From assembly GCA_015075745.1 (NCBI GenBank), contig JABTTW010000001.1, positions 186,001 through 250,000 of the forward strand: a stretch of 64,000 nt of DNA. Direction: 5' to 3'. A program made the translations under genes and the position numbers. The DNA is from Planctomycetia bacterium. Its GTDB lineage: Bacteria; Planctomycetota; Phycisphaerae; UBA1845; UTPLA1. Below are positions 17,343-26,801 of the stretch, one piece after another; the first letter of the stretch is position 1; every line of letters begins with the position of its first letter. The notes beneath the pieces were generated by a model. It was not told the DNA's origin. It saw only the letters and a program-made list of their open reading frames with translations, and ran no database searches.

Positions 17343-17447
17343 ACTCGAAACTACCAGCGTTCACCCCTTATCTTGGTCGGAACAAGGACGGACCTGGGCT
17401 CCATCGTCTACTGCCATCGATGCGCCCCGTGAACAAAGGAGTGTTTC

Positions 17448-18224
17448 ATGAAGAATGCCCGCCCCGAGGTGGACGCACTGTGGAAGAAGTACCTGGGCAA
17501 TCGCGCAATTAAGTTGCGTAATCGACTCATTGAGCACTACCGCCCGTTGGTGCATATGCAGGCCGCCCGCCTTTCTCAAAAGCTTCCGGCACAGATCAGC
17601 TACGACGAGATCTGCTCTGCTGGATACGACGGCCTCCTCGAGGCGGTTCAGGCTTATGATCCGAAACACAAGGCAAAATTTGAAACATTCTGCCAGCAGC
17701 GCATCCACGGCGCGGTCATGGACTGGCTTCGAGCATTAGACGGACAGTCCCGTACAGTGCGAAGCTTCGAGAAGCAGCGGATGCAAAACCGTGACGTGCT
17801 CGACTCCGCCCTGGGACGCCCCCCGACCGACGACGAGCTTTCTTCCCGCATGGGCATGAGCCGCGAACGCTACTCCGAGCTGTCTCGCCTCTCCCGTCTG
17901 GGCCACGAGGTCCATTTCTCAGCGGTCCAAAATGACGAAGACGGTCACCACCGCGGCTCGCCCGGCGGTTGGGACATCAGCGACATGCGCGCGGTGGATC
18001 CATCGACCAAGGTTTCCCGGGAGATGCTGACCGACTACATCACGCGGGGTCTCAATCGCGAGGAACGCCTTGTCCTGGTTCTCTATTACACCGAGAACCT
18101 CACGATGGCCGAGATCGGTCTGGTGCTCGACCTTTCCGAGTCACGAGTCAGTCAGATCCACAAAGATGTCATTGCCCGGCTCCGTCGACGCTTCAAAGAC
18201 GAGGCCCGCGAGATGGTCGCCTGA
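17448..18224 (+). CDS. FliA/WhiG-family RNA polymerase sigma factor (sigma-28 type)
   Basis: 258 residues from ATG 17448 with AAAGGAG 7 nt upstream. Region 2: LIEHYRPLVHMQAARLSQKLP, ISYDEICSAGYDGLLEAVQAYDP, and FETFCQQRIHGAVMDWLRALD. Region 3: SFEKQRMQNRDVLDSALGRPPTDDELSSRMGMS. Region 4: LNREERLVLVLYYTENLTMAEIGLVLDLSESRVSQIHKDVIARLRRR. This matches the FliA/WhiG group including full regions 3 and 4, unlike ECF factors. There are no flagellar genes nearby, so a developmental or envelope regulon (as for WhiG) is as likely as motility. WhiG in Streptomyces is restrained by a c-di-GMP-dependent anti-sigma factor; whether that applies here is speculation. The leader RNA candidate lies directly upstream. 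Confidence 0.9.
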   Translation: MKNARPEVDALWKKYLGNRAIKLRNRLIEHYRPLVHMQAARLSQKLPAQISYDEICSAGYDGLLEAVQAYDPKHKAKFETFCQQRIHGAVMDWLRALDGQSRTVRSFEKQRMQNRDVLDSALGRPPTDDELSSRMGMSRERYSELSRLSRLGHEVHFSAVQNDEDGHHRGSPGGWDISDMRAVDPSTKVSREMLTDYITRGLNREERLVLVLYYTENLTMAEIGLVLDLSESRVSQIHKDVIARLRRRFKDEAREMVA

Positions 18225-18298
18225 CCGACGCGCCGTTACCTTGAGGGTTACGTTCGGCTCGATTGCCGATGCCGGGCTCCTGGAATATCCTCCAGGGC

Positions 18299-18910
18299 AT
18301 GTGGAAAGAGTACAGTCGAGAAACGCCGGGTCGTCCCCGTCTGGGGATTGTCTCTGCGGGGATTGCGCTTGCCGGGACTACCGCGCTGGCTTGGATCGTG
18401 ACAGCGCAATCCAATCCGCTCGTTGCGGCGGAGCTGGCTCATTGGCCGATCAGGTTCAGCATCCCACAAGGCGCCGAGCAGATATTCCTCAATACGAGCG
18501 GCCAGGAGTCGTCACGGAACTTAGACTCCGGCGGCGAAGTCAGCTATCGAATCCCCATGAAGACCGGCGGCGGCAGTGAGCTGGAAGTCGCCTATGTGCG
18601 TCTGGAGGCAGGGACGACCATCAAGGAGGCCTGCGAGGAACTGGACGACACAAGCCAAGCTGAGCCGAGATCATTCGGTGAGTTTCACGGCATCGTGGTG
18701 CATGAGATGGTTACGGAGAAGACTACGTCCATCAGCGCGACCTGCATTGCGGTCCACCCGTCCGGATTAGTGGTCCGATTCAGGCTCACCGTTCTGCTCA
18801 TGGATTTTTCGAGACTGCGCCTGCTGGATCAGATTCTAGACTCTGTGGAGATGGCCACGTCCACGGACTCATCGGCAGCATTCGTCATGATCCTTCTTTC
18901 CCATGCCTGA
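18299..18910 (+). CDS. Membrane-anchored protein of unknown function
   Basis: 203 residues from ATG 18299; ATG 18269 and TTG 18263 are possible alternative starts and none has a good Shine-Dalgarno. A basic N-terminus is followed by one transmembrane helix (RLGIVSAGIALAGTTALAWIV), then an outer domain of about 160 residues. That domain has alternating beta-like stretches (IRFSIPQGAEQIF, ELEVAYVRLEAGTTIKEACEEL, FHGIVVHEMVTEKTTSISATCIAVHP). The next gene encodes a similar kind of exported domain (IQPPSDWRI), so the pair may work together. I do not recognise a family. It follows the sigma factor by 75 bp on the same strand. Confidence 0.6.
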   Translation: MWKEYSRETPGRPRLGIVSAGIALAGTTALAWIVTAQSNPLVAAELAHWPIRFSIPQGAEQIFLNTSGQESSRNLDSGGEVSYRIPMKTGGGSELEVAYVRLEAGTTIKEACEELDDTSQAEPRSFGEFHGIVVHEMVTEKTTSISATCIAVHPSGLVVRFRLTVLLMDFSRLRLLDQILDSVEMATSTDSSAAFVMILLSHA

Positions 18911-18933
18911 CTAACGAGATACGATACCGTCCC

Positions 18934-20334
18934 ATGATTTGTCTTTCACTCGTCCTACATTGCCTACTCATCGCTCAACAGCCTGCTCAGCCCCCGGTTG
19001 CCGGTGGCCCACTGGCCGACCCGATTGTTGACGGCAGCTATGGATTCTCGATTCAGCCGCCCTCGGATTGGCGCATTGTGCGGCAGCGCGTGCCGGAGCG
19101 CCGCGGTGTCACCCTCGTCAGGATGATCCACCCCATTTCAGCAGGCCAGGCCGAGGAAATTGTCGTCAAACAGACCACCACCACTCAGAGCGTGGCGATG
19201 GACGAAATGCTCAAGCAGGTCGCCCACAATCTGGAGCTGGAATTCAGCGGTCTTGAGGTTCAGTCTCAGCAGTTGCAACCGATCGCGGACAAGCCCGGGG
19301 CGATTCTGGCTGCGACCTTCTTTCGAGACGGCGTTCGTAAGCTCCGCCTCCAGGCCATCATCCGGCATAAGCCGCAGTCGTATTATGTGATCCTCTATGA
19401 CGGACCTGCATCATCGAAGCAAACCAGTGAACCCCTGTTCAATCTGGTGGTTAATTCGTTCCGAATCATTGGCGGCGATTTAGAAGATCAACAACTGACG
19501 ACGGCACTCGAAGAGGGAGAGTCGTTTCTCGGCTCGATCAAGCCCGATCAACTGAGGCGGGCGATCGTGCCCGAGGAAGCGCTTCAGTTCGAGTACAAGG
19601 GCAAGGTCATCGGTTTTGTCCTGTTGCGCCAGTCGGAAGATGTTCGCGACGGCAAGCCCGGCGTGGCCATGAAGGAGAGAGGGTGGACATTTGAGGCCGA
19701 CGGGAACGCCCGCCGACTTCAGACCAACATGTTTCTCAGCTTTGACCTTTCGAGCGAGAGCTGGAAGACAAGCGTGACGACGCTGGTGCCGGAGCAACGG
19801 GATCGGCCGACCTATCTGGAAGTCACGCTGGAAGAGGGCCTGCGTGCGGGAGACATCCTGCTGAGCAATCAGTCCTATTCACTTAATCAGCCCGCCACGG
19901 AAAACCCGCCGACGAAACTGCCGGCTACTTACATCTCACGAATCCTCGCTCGGATGTTGCCGAGGCTCGTTTCGGAAATCTCCTCGCAGAAAATCCTGGC
20001 ATTTGTCACCTTTGACCATTCGCGGGCGGGGCTCATCGCCAAGGTCGTGGATTTCAAAGGCAAGAGTGAGCTACCGACCGGGGCCGCCCGGGGACCGGTT
20101 TTTCGCGTCGAAGACCGTGAAGGGCTCGCCGCCAATCCATCGGCCATATTCCTCAACGAGAAGCGACAGGCCGTGCTCATCGAAGCGGGTGATCTGAAGA
20201 TGACGCCGACCACCGCAGCGGCCATGGAAAAACAATTCGGCAGTCGTATCGTCGAGGCCGAGGCCCGAATGGCGGAGCTCGAAGCGAGCTACAACAAAGA
20301 CGCCGAGCGATTCAATTCCCGAGGCAAGCGGTAG
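18934..20334 (+). CDS. Exported protein of unknown function with PsbP/DUF1795-like N-terminal region
   Basis: 466 residues. A signal peptide ends near residue 20. GSYGFSIQPPSDWRIVRQ is the opening of PsbP/DUF1795-type domains, which bind or shield other proteins in the envelope, and it continues to about residue 165 (NLVVNSFRIIGG). Residues 170-330 form a second beta-rich region (LRRAIVPEEALQFEYKGKVIGFVLLRQ) and 330-430 a third, ending in a charged helix (KQFGSRIVEAEARMAELEASY). There are no catalytic motifs. The start has no clear Shine-Dalgarno. It ends 20 bp from the converging queA gene. Confidence 0.65.
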   Translation: MICLSLVLHCLLIAQQPAQPPVAGGPLADPIVDGSYGFSIQPPSDWRIVRQRVPERRGVTLVRMIHPISAGQAEEIVVKQTTTTQSVAMDEMLKQVAHNLELEFSGLEVQSQQLQPIADKPGAILAATFFRDGVRKLRLQAIIRHKPQSYYVILYDGPASSKQTSEPLFNLVVNSFRIIGGDLEDQQLTTALEEGESFLGSIKPDQLRRAIVPEEALQFEYKGKVIGFVLLRQSEDVRDGKPGVAMKERGWTFEADGNARRLQTNMFLSFDLSSESWKTSVTTLVPEQRDRPTYLEVTLEEGLRAGDILLSNQSYSLNQPATENPPTKLPATYISRILARMLPRLVSEISSQKILAFVTFDHSRAGLIAKVVDFKGKSELPTGAARGPVFRVEDREGLAANPSAIFLNEKRQAVLIEAGDLKMTPTTAAAMEKQFGSRIVEAEARMAELEASYNKDAERFNSRGKR

Positions 20335-20354
20335 CGACCCTCAACCAAGTCCCT

Positions 20355-21440
20355 CTATAGCAGTAACATCGCATCGCCGTAGCTGAAGAAGCGGTAACGC
20401 TCGCGAATGGCCTCGGCGTATGCGGAGAGAATCGCCTCGCGTCCCGCGAAGGCCATCACCAGGGCCAGTAGCGTGCTTCCGGGTAAATGGAAATTTGTCA
20501 CCAGGGCGTCAACCGCGCCAAACTTGTACGGCGGGTAGATCAGTATGTCAGTCCAGCCTGAGCGCTCAACTGTATTGGTCGCAGCCGACCCTACGCTTGC
20601 CGCGCATGTCTCAAGGACGCGAACGGCCGTCGTCCCTACGGCAAGAACCCGGTGGCCGCTCGATCGAGCACGGGCAATCCTGTCCGCAGACTCACCGGGC
20701 ATCGTATACCACTCCCGGTGCATCGGATGATCGCCGAGGTCCGCGACCTCGACGGGTTGAAACGTACCGAGCCCAACGTGCAGCAGCACCTGCGCGATTG
20801 ACACGCCGAGATTCTCCAGGCTGCCAAGAAGTTCATGCGTAAAGTGAAGCCCAGCCGTTGGGGCGGCGACTGAACCGGCCTCAGCCGCATAGACGGTCTG
20901 ATACTGCTCTCGATCCAGGGCATCCGTCTCGCTGTCCGCAGCGCCGACGCGGCGAATGTACGGCGGCAGCGGCATCGAACCGATAGAGGCCAGCACCGTC
21001 TCGACAGGATCGGCCGGGGAGACTTCCACTTCGCACAGTCCGCGATCGATGTGCCGATGCCATGTCATCCGCCAGATCCCGCCGATGAGCGCCAGTTCCT
21101 CACCCGGCTTGAGCCGACCTGCCCCGGTCAACAGGACCTCCCAGCGACCGGGTGATTGCTCACGGACAAACAGCCCCGGCACCTTGCCACCGGTTGAACG
21201 TCGGGCCAAGAACCGGGCCGGAACGACCTTTGAACGGTTCAGGACCAAACAGTCTCCCGCTCGCAGGTACTCTGGCAGGTCTGAGAAATGGCGGTGGCTT
21301 ATGCGGCCGGATGCTCGATCGAGCACCAGCATCCGAGCCTGATCGCGGCGCTCAAGCGGCGTCTGGGCGATCAGCTCGGCCGGCAGTTCGTAATGGAGCT
21401 GCGAAGTCTTGATGACGTTACTCCGAATTGATTGCTGCAA
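20355..21440 (-). CDS. queA: S-adenosylmethionine:tRNA ribosyltransferase-isomerase QueA
   Basis: 361 residues, normal for QueA. The enzyme transfers the ribosyl part of SAM to 7-aminomethyl-7-deazaguanine in tRNA to make epoxyqueuosine. Signature blocks: YELPAELIAQTPLERRDQARMLVLDR, HRHFSDLPEYLRAGDCLVLN, GSVAAPTAGLHFTHELL, LHVGLGTFQPVEV, HPMHREWYTMP, and VTNFHLPGSTLLALVMAFAG. The apparent start is TTG 21440; the frame contains no closer ATG before conserved sequence. It is a single gene on the minus strand with converging neighbours. No other queuosine genes are in the window. Confidence 0.95.
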   Translation of the reverse strand: MQQSIRSNVIKTSQLHYELPAELIAQTPLERRDQARMLVLDRASGRISHRHFSDLPEYLRAGDCLVLNRSKVVPARFLARRSTGGKVPGLFVREQSPGRWEVLLTGAGRLKPGEELALIGGIWRMTWHRHIDRGLCEVEVSPADPVETVLASIGSMPLPPYIRRVGAADSETDALDREQYQTVYAAEAGSVAAPTAGLHFTHELLGSLENLGVSIAQVLLHVGLGTFQPVEVADLGDHPMHREWYTMPGESADRIARARSSGHRVLAVGTTAVRVLETCAASVGSAATNTVERSGWTDILIYPPYKFGAVDALVTNFHLPGSTLLALVMAFAGREAILSAYAEAIRERYRFFSYGDAMLLL

Positions 21441-21623
21441 ACCCGCCTGCGGGGATAAGCCTTACGACACTGACCGATAACGGCCCGCAAGAAACACGGA
21501 AAAACTTTACTCGGCCGTCGGAGAAATCATACAATGAAAGGTAGTCCGATTCCGAAGAGTAGGGAAGTAATCGCGTCCCTCTGCGTTTTTTCGCATGGCG
21601 TTAATGCGAGGAGGCAGTCAGCG

Positions 21624-22175
21624 GTGGCACCGACAACGCACGATAGTCCCGTTCGACGCTGGTTCGCCGCCTTGGTGGAGGCCAGCTTTCAGGAGCGCGT
21701 CGGCCTGAGCGATCCCGGCGTTCTCGATTACCTGACCGATCTCTTGACCGCCTTCATCCACACCGAGAAGCTCAGCCTCCTGGGCGATGGAAGCGGCCGA
21801 AAAGTGTCCGACGTGGCAGAGATGCTGACCGAGGCCCAATTCGGTGCTTCCGCTTCCGATGACGAGCGACGACGAAGTGTTTATCGCAACATCGGCGACG
21901 TGACACTCTTCTGGACCGGCGTCTATCCGGAGAATCTCCGACGCATGCACCGCCGGGCCGCACGAGATGACCTGCTCAGCTATCTTGAGCAAGGGAAACG
22001 CTCGTACTCGATTGCATCCGACCTTTCCACGGAAAATACCGAGCCGCCCGCACGACTCCTCACGTTCCTGAGTGACCAATTCGAGTTCTGCGTGTATGGA
22101 CTGGGTCTGGTCCGACGGGAATGGGAACGCGGTCTGCCGGATGGGGTCGACTCCAAAAGGATCATCTGGAGCTAG
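21624..22175 (+). CDS. Conserved-looking protein of unknown function
   Basis: 183 residues from GTG 21624, chosen because AGGAGG (21609-21614) lies 9 nt upstream; the frame is open back to an ATG at 21534 but that stretch looks non-coding. The protein is soluble, acidic and mostly helical: VRRWFAALVEASFQERVGLSDPGVLDYLTDLLTAFIHTEKL, then VSDVAEMLTEAQF, YRNIGDVTLFWTGVYPENL and FEFCVYGLGLVRREWERG. No domain is recognised. Between divergent queA and the MutS-like gene, it could be co-transcribed with the latter (99-bp gap). Confidence 0.65.
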   Translation: MAPTTHDSPVRRWFAALVEASFQERVGLSDPGVLDYLTDLLTAFIHTEKLSLLGDGSGRKVSDVAEMLTEAQFGASASDDERRRSVYRNIGDVTLFWTGVYPENLRRMHRRAARDDLLSYLEQGKRSYSIASDLSTENTEPPARLLTFLSDQFEFCVYGLGLVRREWERGLPDGVDSKRIIWS

Positions 22176-22274
22176 TACCGGCGGCGAATGGTTCAACCGT
22201 GCCGGACTGGGGCCTGCGATGATTCATCTCTGATCGCCTTCGACGATTGCACGTGAAGCCACTATTCTGTGGGC

Positions 22275-24239
22275 ATGGACCCCATCGCGTGGCCTGCGCC
22301 GCCGTCATCGCATGAGCAACTGGGCCGGTGGATTGAAGACACCTGCCGGTCAGCAAACCGCAGACGATCCGTTGCACGACGCAGCGCCACTATGTGGGCA
22401 TGGGGCCGGCTCTTCACCTTTTCGATGATTCCGGGCGGGGCTTACCTCTATTTCGCGGCGGCGTTGCCCTGGGGCGCGGCGCTCGCTGTGTTCGGCGTCC
22501 TCTCTTTTTTCGTGGCGGTGCGGTTTCACGAGCGCGCAACCCGGGCGAAATTGTCCGCCGAGAATATCCTTCTAGTCCTTGAGGAATCGCGTCGCCGCAT
22601 CACGGGTGAGCCGATCATCATTCGCAGTGGTGCGGAGCCCGGCGATCTGGCATTGTGGGCGTCGCTGTATGGGCAATCCGGCAGCGATGCCAGTCCCGAT
22701 CGACTCAGCCCACAGGAGATTGACGATCTCGATCTCTTTGGTGAGCGGCTGAGCCTGTTCGGATTGCTCAATCGCGCATCCACGCCTGCCGGCGCGGCCA
22801 GACTCTCGCTGGGGCTGACCTCCGCGCCGATGGACAGCGCCGCGATTCAGCTTACACAGGCCGCCGTACAGGCAATGGCGATAGATCACGCGGCTCGCAC
22901 GCAATTACTGGCTTCCGCCGCACCGATGCGGTCGATGGCCACTCAATTCGACAAGTTCTACAACACGATGCGCAAGGCGACGCCGCTCGAGTACGCGGGT
23001 ACGGCAAGGGTAATTCGCTATTGGGGGCTTGCCGGCCCGACGGCCCTGCTGGTCAGCCTGGCCGACGCGTTGGGGTTGATCAATTCTGCCGTGGGCTGGT
23101 TTCCGCTGGTTGCGGTTCTCATTATAAACGCCATAGCGATTCCGAGCTTCCTGCGCGGCGTCAAGGAGCGGTTGCGGCCGTGGCTTGAACTGGAGCCGAT
23201 CGTGGGCGCGATGCGGCGCTATGCTGAGGATGCGCGATCGATCCTTCCAGAATCTGTCCGTCTTAGGGAGCTGCGGACGGCTTTCGACGAATCACTCGCC
23301 CCCGGCGGGCTCGCTTCGCTTCACCGCCGCATTCCTTTCGTCTACCTCGGATTGGCGGGCGTGCTGCATACGATCATTGATGTCGTTTGCCTTTGGGATT
23401 TGCAGGTTTTGCTGCTCATCGAGCGATGCAGCCTGCGCGAACGCACGCGGATTCTTCAGGCTGTTTCCGCGGTCGGTGAGCTGGAGATGATCAGCAGCCT
23501 TGCGGCCTTCTCGGCGGAGCAGCCGAGTACATCCTGGCCGCAGATCGTCGACGGCCCGCCGCGCCTTACCGTTCGAGAGGGGCGCCATCCCCTCGTCGCC
23601 CATGAACGCGCCGTAGCGAACACGGCCATCCTCGGCGAAGGCGAGAACACCTGGCTCATTACCGGGTCGAACATGTCGGGCAAGTCCACGTTTCTGCGGA
23701 TGCTGGGGACCAACGTGCTCCTGGCAAGGGCGGGTTCCGCGGTCTGTGCCGAGGACATGACGCTGACCCCTCTGAGAATTCTGACCGACCTGCGCATTCG
23801 CGATGATTTGGCGCGTCAGGAGAGTTACTTCCTGGCCGAGGTTCGACAGGTCAGGCGGATGGTCGAAGACGCACGGGCCGGCGTCCCCATACTGGCATTG
23901 ATCGACGAGCCGTTTCGCGGAACGAACTCCGCCGAACGGGTAGCCGCGGCCGGGGCCGTGATCGGGTCTTTGATTCGCGGGAGCGGATTGCACCTGATCG
24001 CGACGCACGACGCGGCACTGGCAACCATTGCGGCGCGCGAAGGCGGGGCTAATTACCACTTCGAGGAACGATTCGAACAGAGTCAGATGGTATTTGACTA
24101 TCGCATTCGGCCCGGACCGGCGCGAGGGCGAAATGCGCTGCGGGTGCTGGAGTCCGAGAATTACCCGGGCGACGTCATCGCTCGCGCGCGCGAGCTGGCA
24201 GCGGAACTCGGCGACAAGTCGCCGGCGTCGGAGGGCTAG
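22275..24239 (+). CDS. Membrane-associated MutS-family ATPase
   Basis: 654 residues from ATG 22275 (a GTG six bases earlier is also open). The C-terminal ATPase is MutS-like: WLITGSNMSGKSTFLRMLGTNVLLA (Walker A), the region with DDLARQESYFLAEVRQVRRMV, LALIDEPFRGTNSAERV (Walker B) and LIATHDAAL (signature His). The MutS mismatch-binding and connector domains are absent. Instead there are hydrophobic helices near residues 40-80 (LFTFSMIPGGAYLYFAAALPWGAAL) and 255-300, and a helical lever region up to residue 430. Such two-part proteins are annotated MutS-related and have no established role in mismatch repair. Membrane anchoring is inferred from hydrophobicity. Confidence 0.82.
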   Translation: MDPIAWPAPPSSHEQLGRWIEDTCRSANRRRSVARRSATMWAWGRLFTFSMIPGGAYLYFAAALPWGAALAVFGVLSFFVAVRFHERATRAKLSAENILLVLEESRRRITGEPIIIRSGAEPGDLALWASLYGQSGSDASPDRLSPQEIDDLDLFGERLSLFGLLNRASTPAGAARLSLGLTSAPMDSAAIQLTQAAVQAMAIDHAARTQLLASAAPMRSMATQFDKFYNTMRKATPLEYAGTARVIRYWGLAGPTALLVSLADALGLINSAVGWFPLVAVLIINAIAIPSFLRGVKERLRPWLELEPIVGAMRRYAEDARSILPESVRLRELRTAFDESLAPGGLASLHRRIPFVYLGLAGVLHTIIDVVCLWDLQVLLLIERCSLRERTRILQAVSAVGELEMISSLAAFSAEQPSTSWPQIVDGPPRLTVREGRHPLVAHERAVANTAILGEGENTWLITGSNMSGKSTFLRMLGTNVLLARAGSAVCAEDMTLTPLRILTDLRIRDDLARQESYFLAEVRQVRRMVEDARAGVPILALIDEPFRGTNSAERVAAAGAVIGSLIRGSGLHLIATHDAALATIAAREGGANYHFEERFEQSQMVFDYRIRPGPARGRNALRVLESENYPGDVIARARELAAELGDKSPASEG

Positions 24240-24359
24240 GTGGCTTTCGGGCGATTCGCCGAAACATCACGTCACAGGTTAGAATGGGGCCACCTGTTGG
24301 TCGCGCGAGAAAGGCGAAATACCGATCACCAGAGCTGACGCGCCAACGCCGAGCCACGC

Positions 24360-25133
24360 ATGATAGACTCCCACTGTCACCTCACGTCAAGAGAACTCCT
24401 TCCGCAGATCGGGGCGGTGCTGGTGCGAGCCGAGGCGGCCGGGGTCAAGGAGTTCGTCACCATCGCCGCCGACCTGGCCGACGCGGCAACGGCATTGGCA
24501 CTCGCTGAGACGTACACTCAGGTCCACGTGGTTTGTGGCATCCATCCCCACCAGGCGGGCCAAGCAAGTGCGGACTGGGATCGGCGTCTGGCCGACCTGG
24601 TTGAGCGCAAGGATATCCACGCCGTCGGCGAAATGGGGCTGGATTATCATTACGACTTCGCCGACAGGCAGGTGCAGCGGCGGGTCTTCGAGCGGCAAAT
24701 CGAGCTCGCGGCTGCGGCGAACAAACCCATCGTCATCCACTGCCGAGAGGCACACGCGGACGTGATGGCGGTACTGGCGCATTGTGGGCCGGCGCGAGAT
24801 GTGGTATTTCATTGCTTCACCGGTACGCTGCGGGAGGCGGAGGAAATCCTCGTCCGGGGATACTGGATCTCGCTGACGGGAGTGGTCACATTCAAGCGCT
24901 CCGATGAACTCCGCCAGGTGGCGAAGCTGATCCCGGAGGAACGGCTGATGATCGAGACGGACAGCCCCTATCTATCGCCGGAACCTGTTCGCGGCGTTCG
25001 GCCCAACGAGCCGAGCCACCTTTCATATACGGCGGGTTGCATCGCACAGACGCGCGGCCTGACTGTCGAAGCATTGACAAGAATCACCACCGCGAACACG
25101 CGCAGATTTTTCAATCTGCCGGAGCGAACCTAG
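24360..25133 (+). CDS. TatD-family metal-dependent DNase/hydrolase
   Basis: 257 residues, typical size. Metal ligands and family blocks are complete: IDSHCHL (H-x-H), GIHPHQAG, AVGEMGLDYHYD (Glu), IVIHCREAHADV (His), VFHCFTGTLREAEE (His), and IETDSPYLSPEP (Asp). The TatD family comprises Mg-dependent 3'-5' exonucleases and related amidohydrolases acting in the cytoplasm. Its stop codon is immediately followed by the start of the ROK gene with no bases between, so the two are translated from one message. Confidence 0.92.
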   Translation: MIDSHCHLTSRELLPQIGAVLVRAEAAGVKEFVTIAADLADAATALALAETYTQVHVVCGIHPHQAGQASADWDRRLADLVERKDIHAVGEMGLDYHYDFADRQVQRRVFERQIELAAAANKPIVIHCREAHADVMAVLAHCGPARDVVFHCFTGTLREAEEILVRGYWISLTGVVTFKRSDELRQVAKLIPEERLMIETDSPYLSPEPVRGVRPNEPSHLSYTAGCIAQTRGLTVEALTRITTANTRRFFNLPERT

Positions 25134-26114
25134 ATGGCGCAGCATGGCATCGACACGGCCATCGGCCTGGACCTGGGCGGTACCGCTATCAAGGCAGGTC
25201 TCGTTGACCGGCACGGGGCCGTTTTGTTTACGCATACTGTGCCCACCGAGGCGGACGGAGGCCCGGACCACGTCATCGGTCGGATGGCGACGCTGATCAC
25301 CAGGCTCGTCGATGAAGCAAAGGCGGCTTCGTACAGGGTGGCAGGCGTCGGCATCGGTGCGCCAGGCACGCTGAGCCGCAAGGACGGGATGGTCATCTCA
25401 CCGCCGAACCTGCCGGGCTGGCAAAACGTGCCGGTAGTCAGGCTCATCAGCCAGGCGACCGGGCTACCCACCTTACTGGAAAACGATGCCAACAACGCGG
25501 CACTGGGCGAGTTTCACCGCGGCGTCGGGCGCGGCTGCTCGTATATGATCATGATGACCCTGGGCACGGGCATCGGCGGCGGCATTATTTTCGGAGGCAA
25601 GCTGTGGCGAGGGGCCTTTGAAAATGCCGGCGAGATCGGGCATACGATTCTGGTGCCGGGCGGAAGGAAATGCGGCTGCGGACAGCTTGGATGTCTGGAG
25701 GCGTACGCGTCCGCGCGGGCCACGGTCGCGCGGGCGCTTCAGCACATGGACGAGGGGGCTACTTCGTCACTGCGAACCATCCTGGGGTCCGGCGCGGAAT
25801 TGACGACAAAGCATATTGTCGAGTCAATGACAAGCGGTGACGCTCTTGCGACCGACGTCTGGCGCGAAACCTGCCGTTACCTGGCCATCGCATGTATCAA
25901 TCTGCAACACCTGCTCAATCCCGAGCGGATTGTGCTCGCAGGTGGGATGAGCAAGGCAGGTCCCGCGCTTCTTGACGTGGTCGTTGAGGAAATTGGACGA
26001 CTGGCCTCGAAGTCGCTTGGCGATCCACCGGAGTTGCGCCTCGCGGAGTTGAGCAACGATGCGGGCTTCATCGGATCGGCGCTGAGTGTGTTTGAGAACG
26101 GCATCGCCGGCTGA
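25134..26114 (+). CDS. ROK-family sugar kinase (probable glucokinase)
   Basis: 326 residues. Phosphate-binding motif GLDLGGTAIKAGLVD, catalytic region VGIGAPGTLSRKDG and LLENDANNAALGEF (Asp base), GTGIGGGIIFGGKLWRGAFENAGEIGHTIL (the ExGH motif), and the zinc site CGCGQLGCLEAYAS. These define the ROK glucokinase/N-acetyl-sugar kinase group; no DNA-binding domain precedes it, so it is an enzyme rather than an NagC-type repressor. Glucose is the most common substrate but N-acetylglucosamine or mannose is possible. The start codon abuts the tatD stop. Confidence 0.9.
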   Translation: MAQHGIDTAIGLDLGGTAIKAGLVDRHGAVLFTHTVPTEADGGPDHVIGRMATLITRLVDEAKAASYRVAGVGIGAPGTLSRKDGMVISPPNLPGWQNVPVVRLISQATGLPTLLENDANNAALGEFHRGVGRGCSYMIMMTLGTGIGGGIIFGGKLWRGAFENAGEIGHTILVPGGRKCGCGQLGCLEAYASARATVARALQHMDEGATSSLRTILGSGAELTTKHIVESMTSGDALATDVWRETCRYLAIACINLQHLLNPERIVLAGGMSKAGPALLDVVVEEIGRLASKSLGDPPELRLAELSNDAGFIGSALSVFENGIAG

Positions 26115-26209
26115 ATTGCACGATTCAAAAGTGTCGTTGGCCGGAGCTCCACAGAAGGATATGATGGCGGACGTCCTGCAACCGGCAGGCATGATTCGGG
26201 AGTATTGAC

Positions 26210-26671
26210 GTGACGGAAGCCACCCCCCAGTCGAGCAAGGTTCTCATCGTTGATGACAATATGCAGAATCTGGAGCTGCTGGAGGCCTATCTGGAGGAGC
26301 TTCCCGGCGTGGTGACGATCCGCGCATCAAACGGGATGGAGGCCCTTCAATTGGTGGCCGCGCAGCAGCCCGACCTCATTCTGCTGGACATCATGATGCC
26401 CAAAATGAGCGGTTACGAGGTATGCAAGAAGATCAAGTCCGATCCGGCGACGCAGAGCATACCGGTCATCATGGTGACGGCCCTGCAGGACCTGTCCGAT
26501 GTCGAACGGGGCGTCGAGGTGGGGACCAACGACTTTCTCACCAAGCCTGTGAATCGCATCGACCTGCTCGAACGGGTCAAAAGCCTGCTGCGGCTGCGCC
26601 ACGCCGCGACAACCACGGCCCAATCAGCGGATTACCTCGACGGCATTGAAGAAGGCCGCGACAAGCATTGA
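26210..26671 (+). CDS. Stand-alone response regulator receiver protein
   Basis: 153 residues from GTG 26210 with GGGAG about 8 nt upstream. A complete receiver: acidic pair D15-D16 (LIVDDN), phospho-acceptor D60 (LILLDIMMPK), T90 (VIMVTAL) and K112 (DFLTKPVNR). After the domain ends near residue 130 there is only a short tail (TTAQSADYLDGIEEGRDKH), so there is no output domain. It resembles the PleD/CheY-type receivers that end after a short linker. No histidine kinase is nearby. It is 95 bp downstream of the ROK gene and its end is close to the deacetylase gene, which may be in the same unit. Confidence 0.9.
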   Translation: MTEATPQSSKVLIVDDNMQNLELLEAYLEELPGVVTIRASNGMEALQLVAAQQPDLILLDIMMPKMSGYEVCKKIKSDPATQSIPVIMVTALQDLSDVERGVEVGTNDFLTKPVNRIDLLERVKSLLRLRHAATTTAQSADYLDGIEEGRDKH

Positions 26672-26801
26672 GGCGGCGATTCGTCCACTGGATCGTCAAC
26701 ACGCCGAAAGCCGATGTTATCGCAGGCGACCTATGACGTACCTGCGAACCCTTCCGCACGATCGACAAGCCCCATGCGCCGTCCGCCAGGACGATCCGCC
26801 G

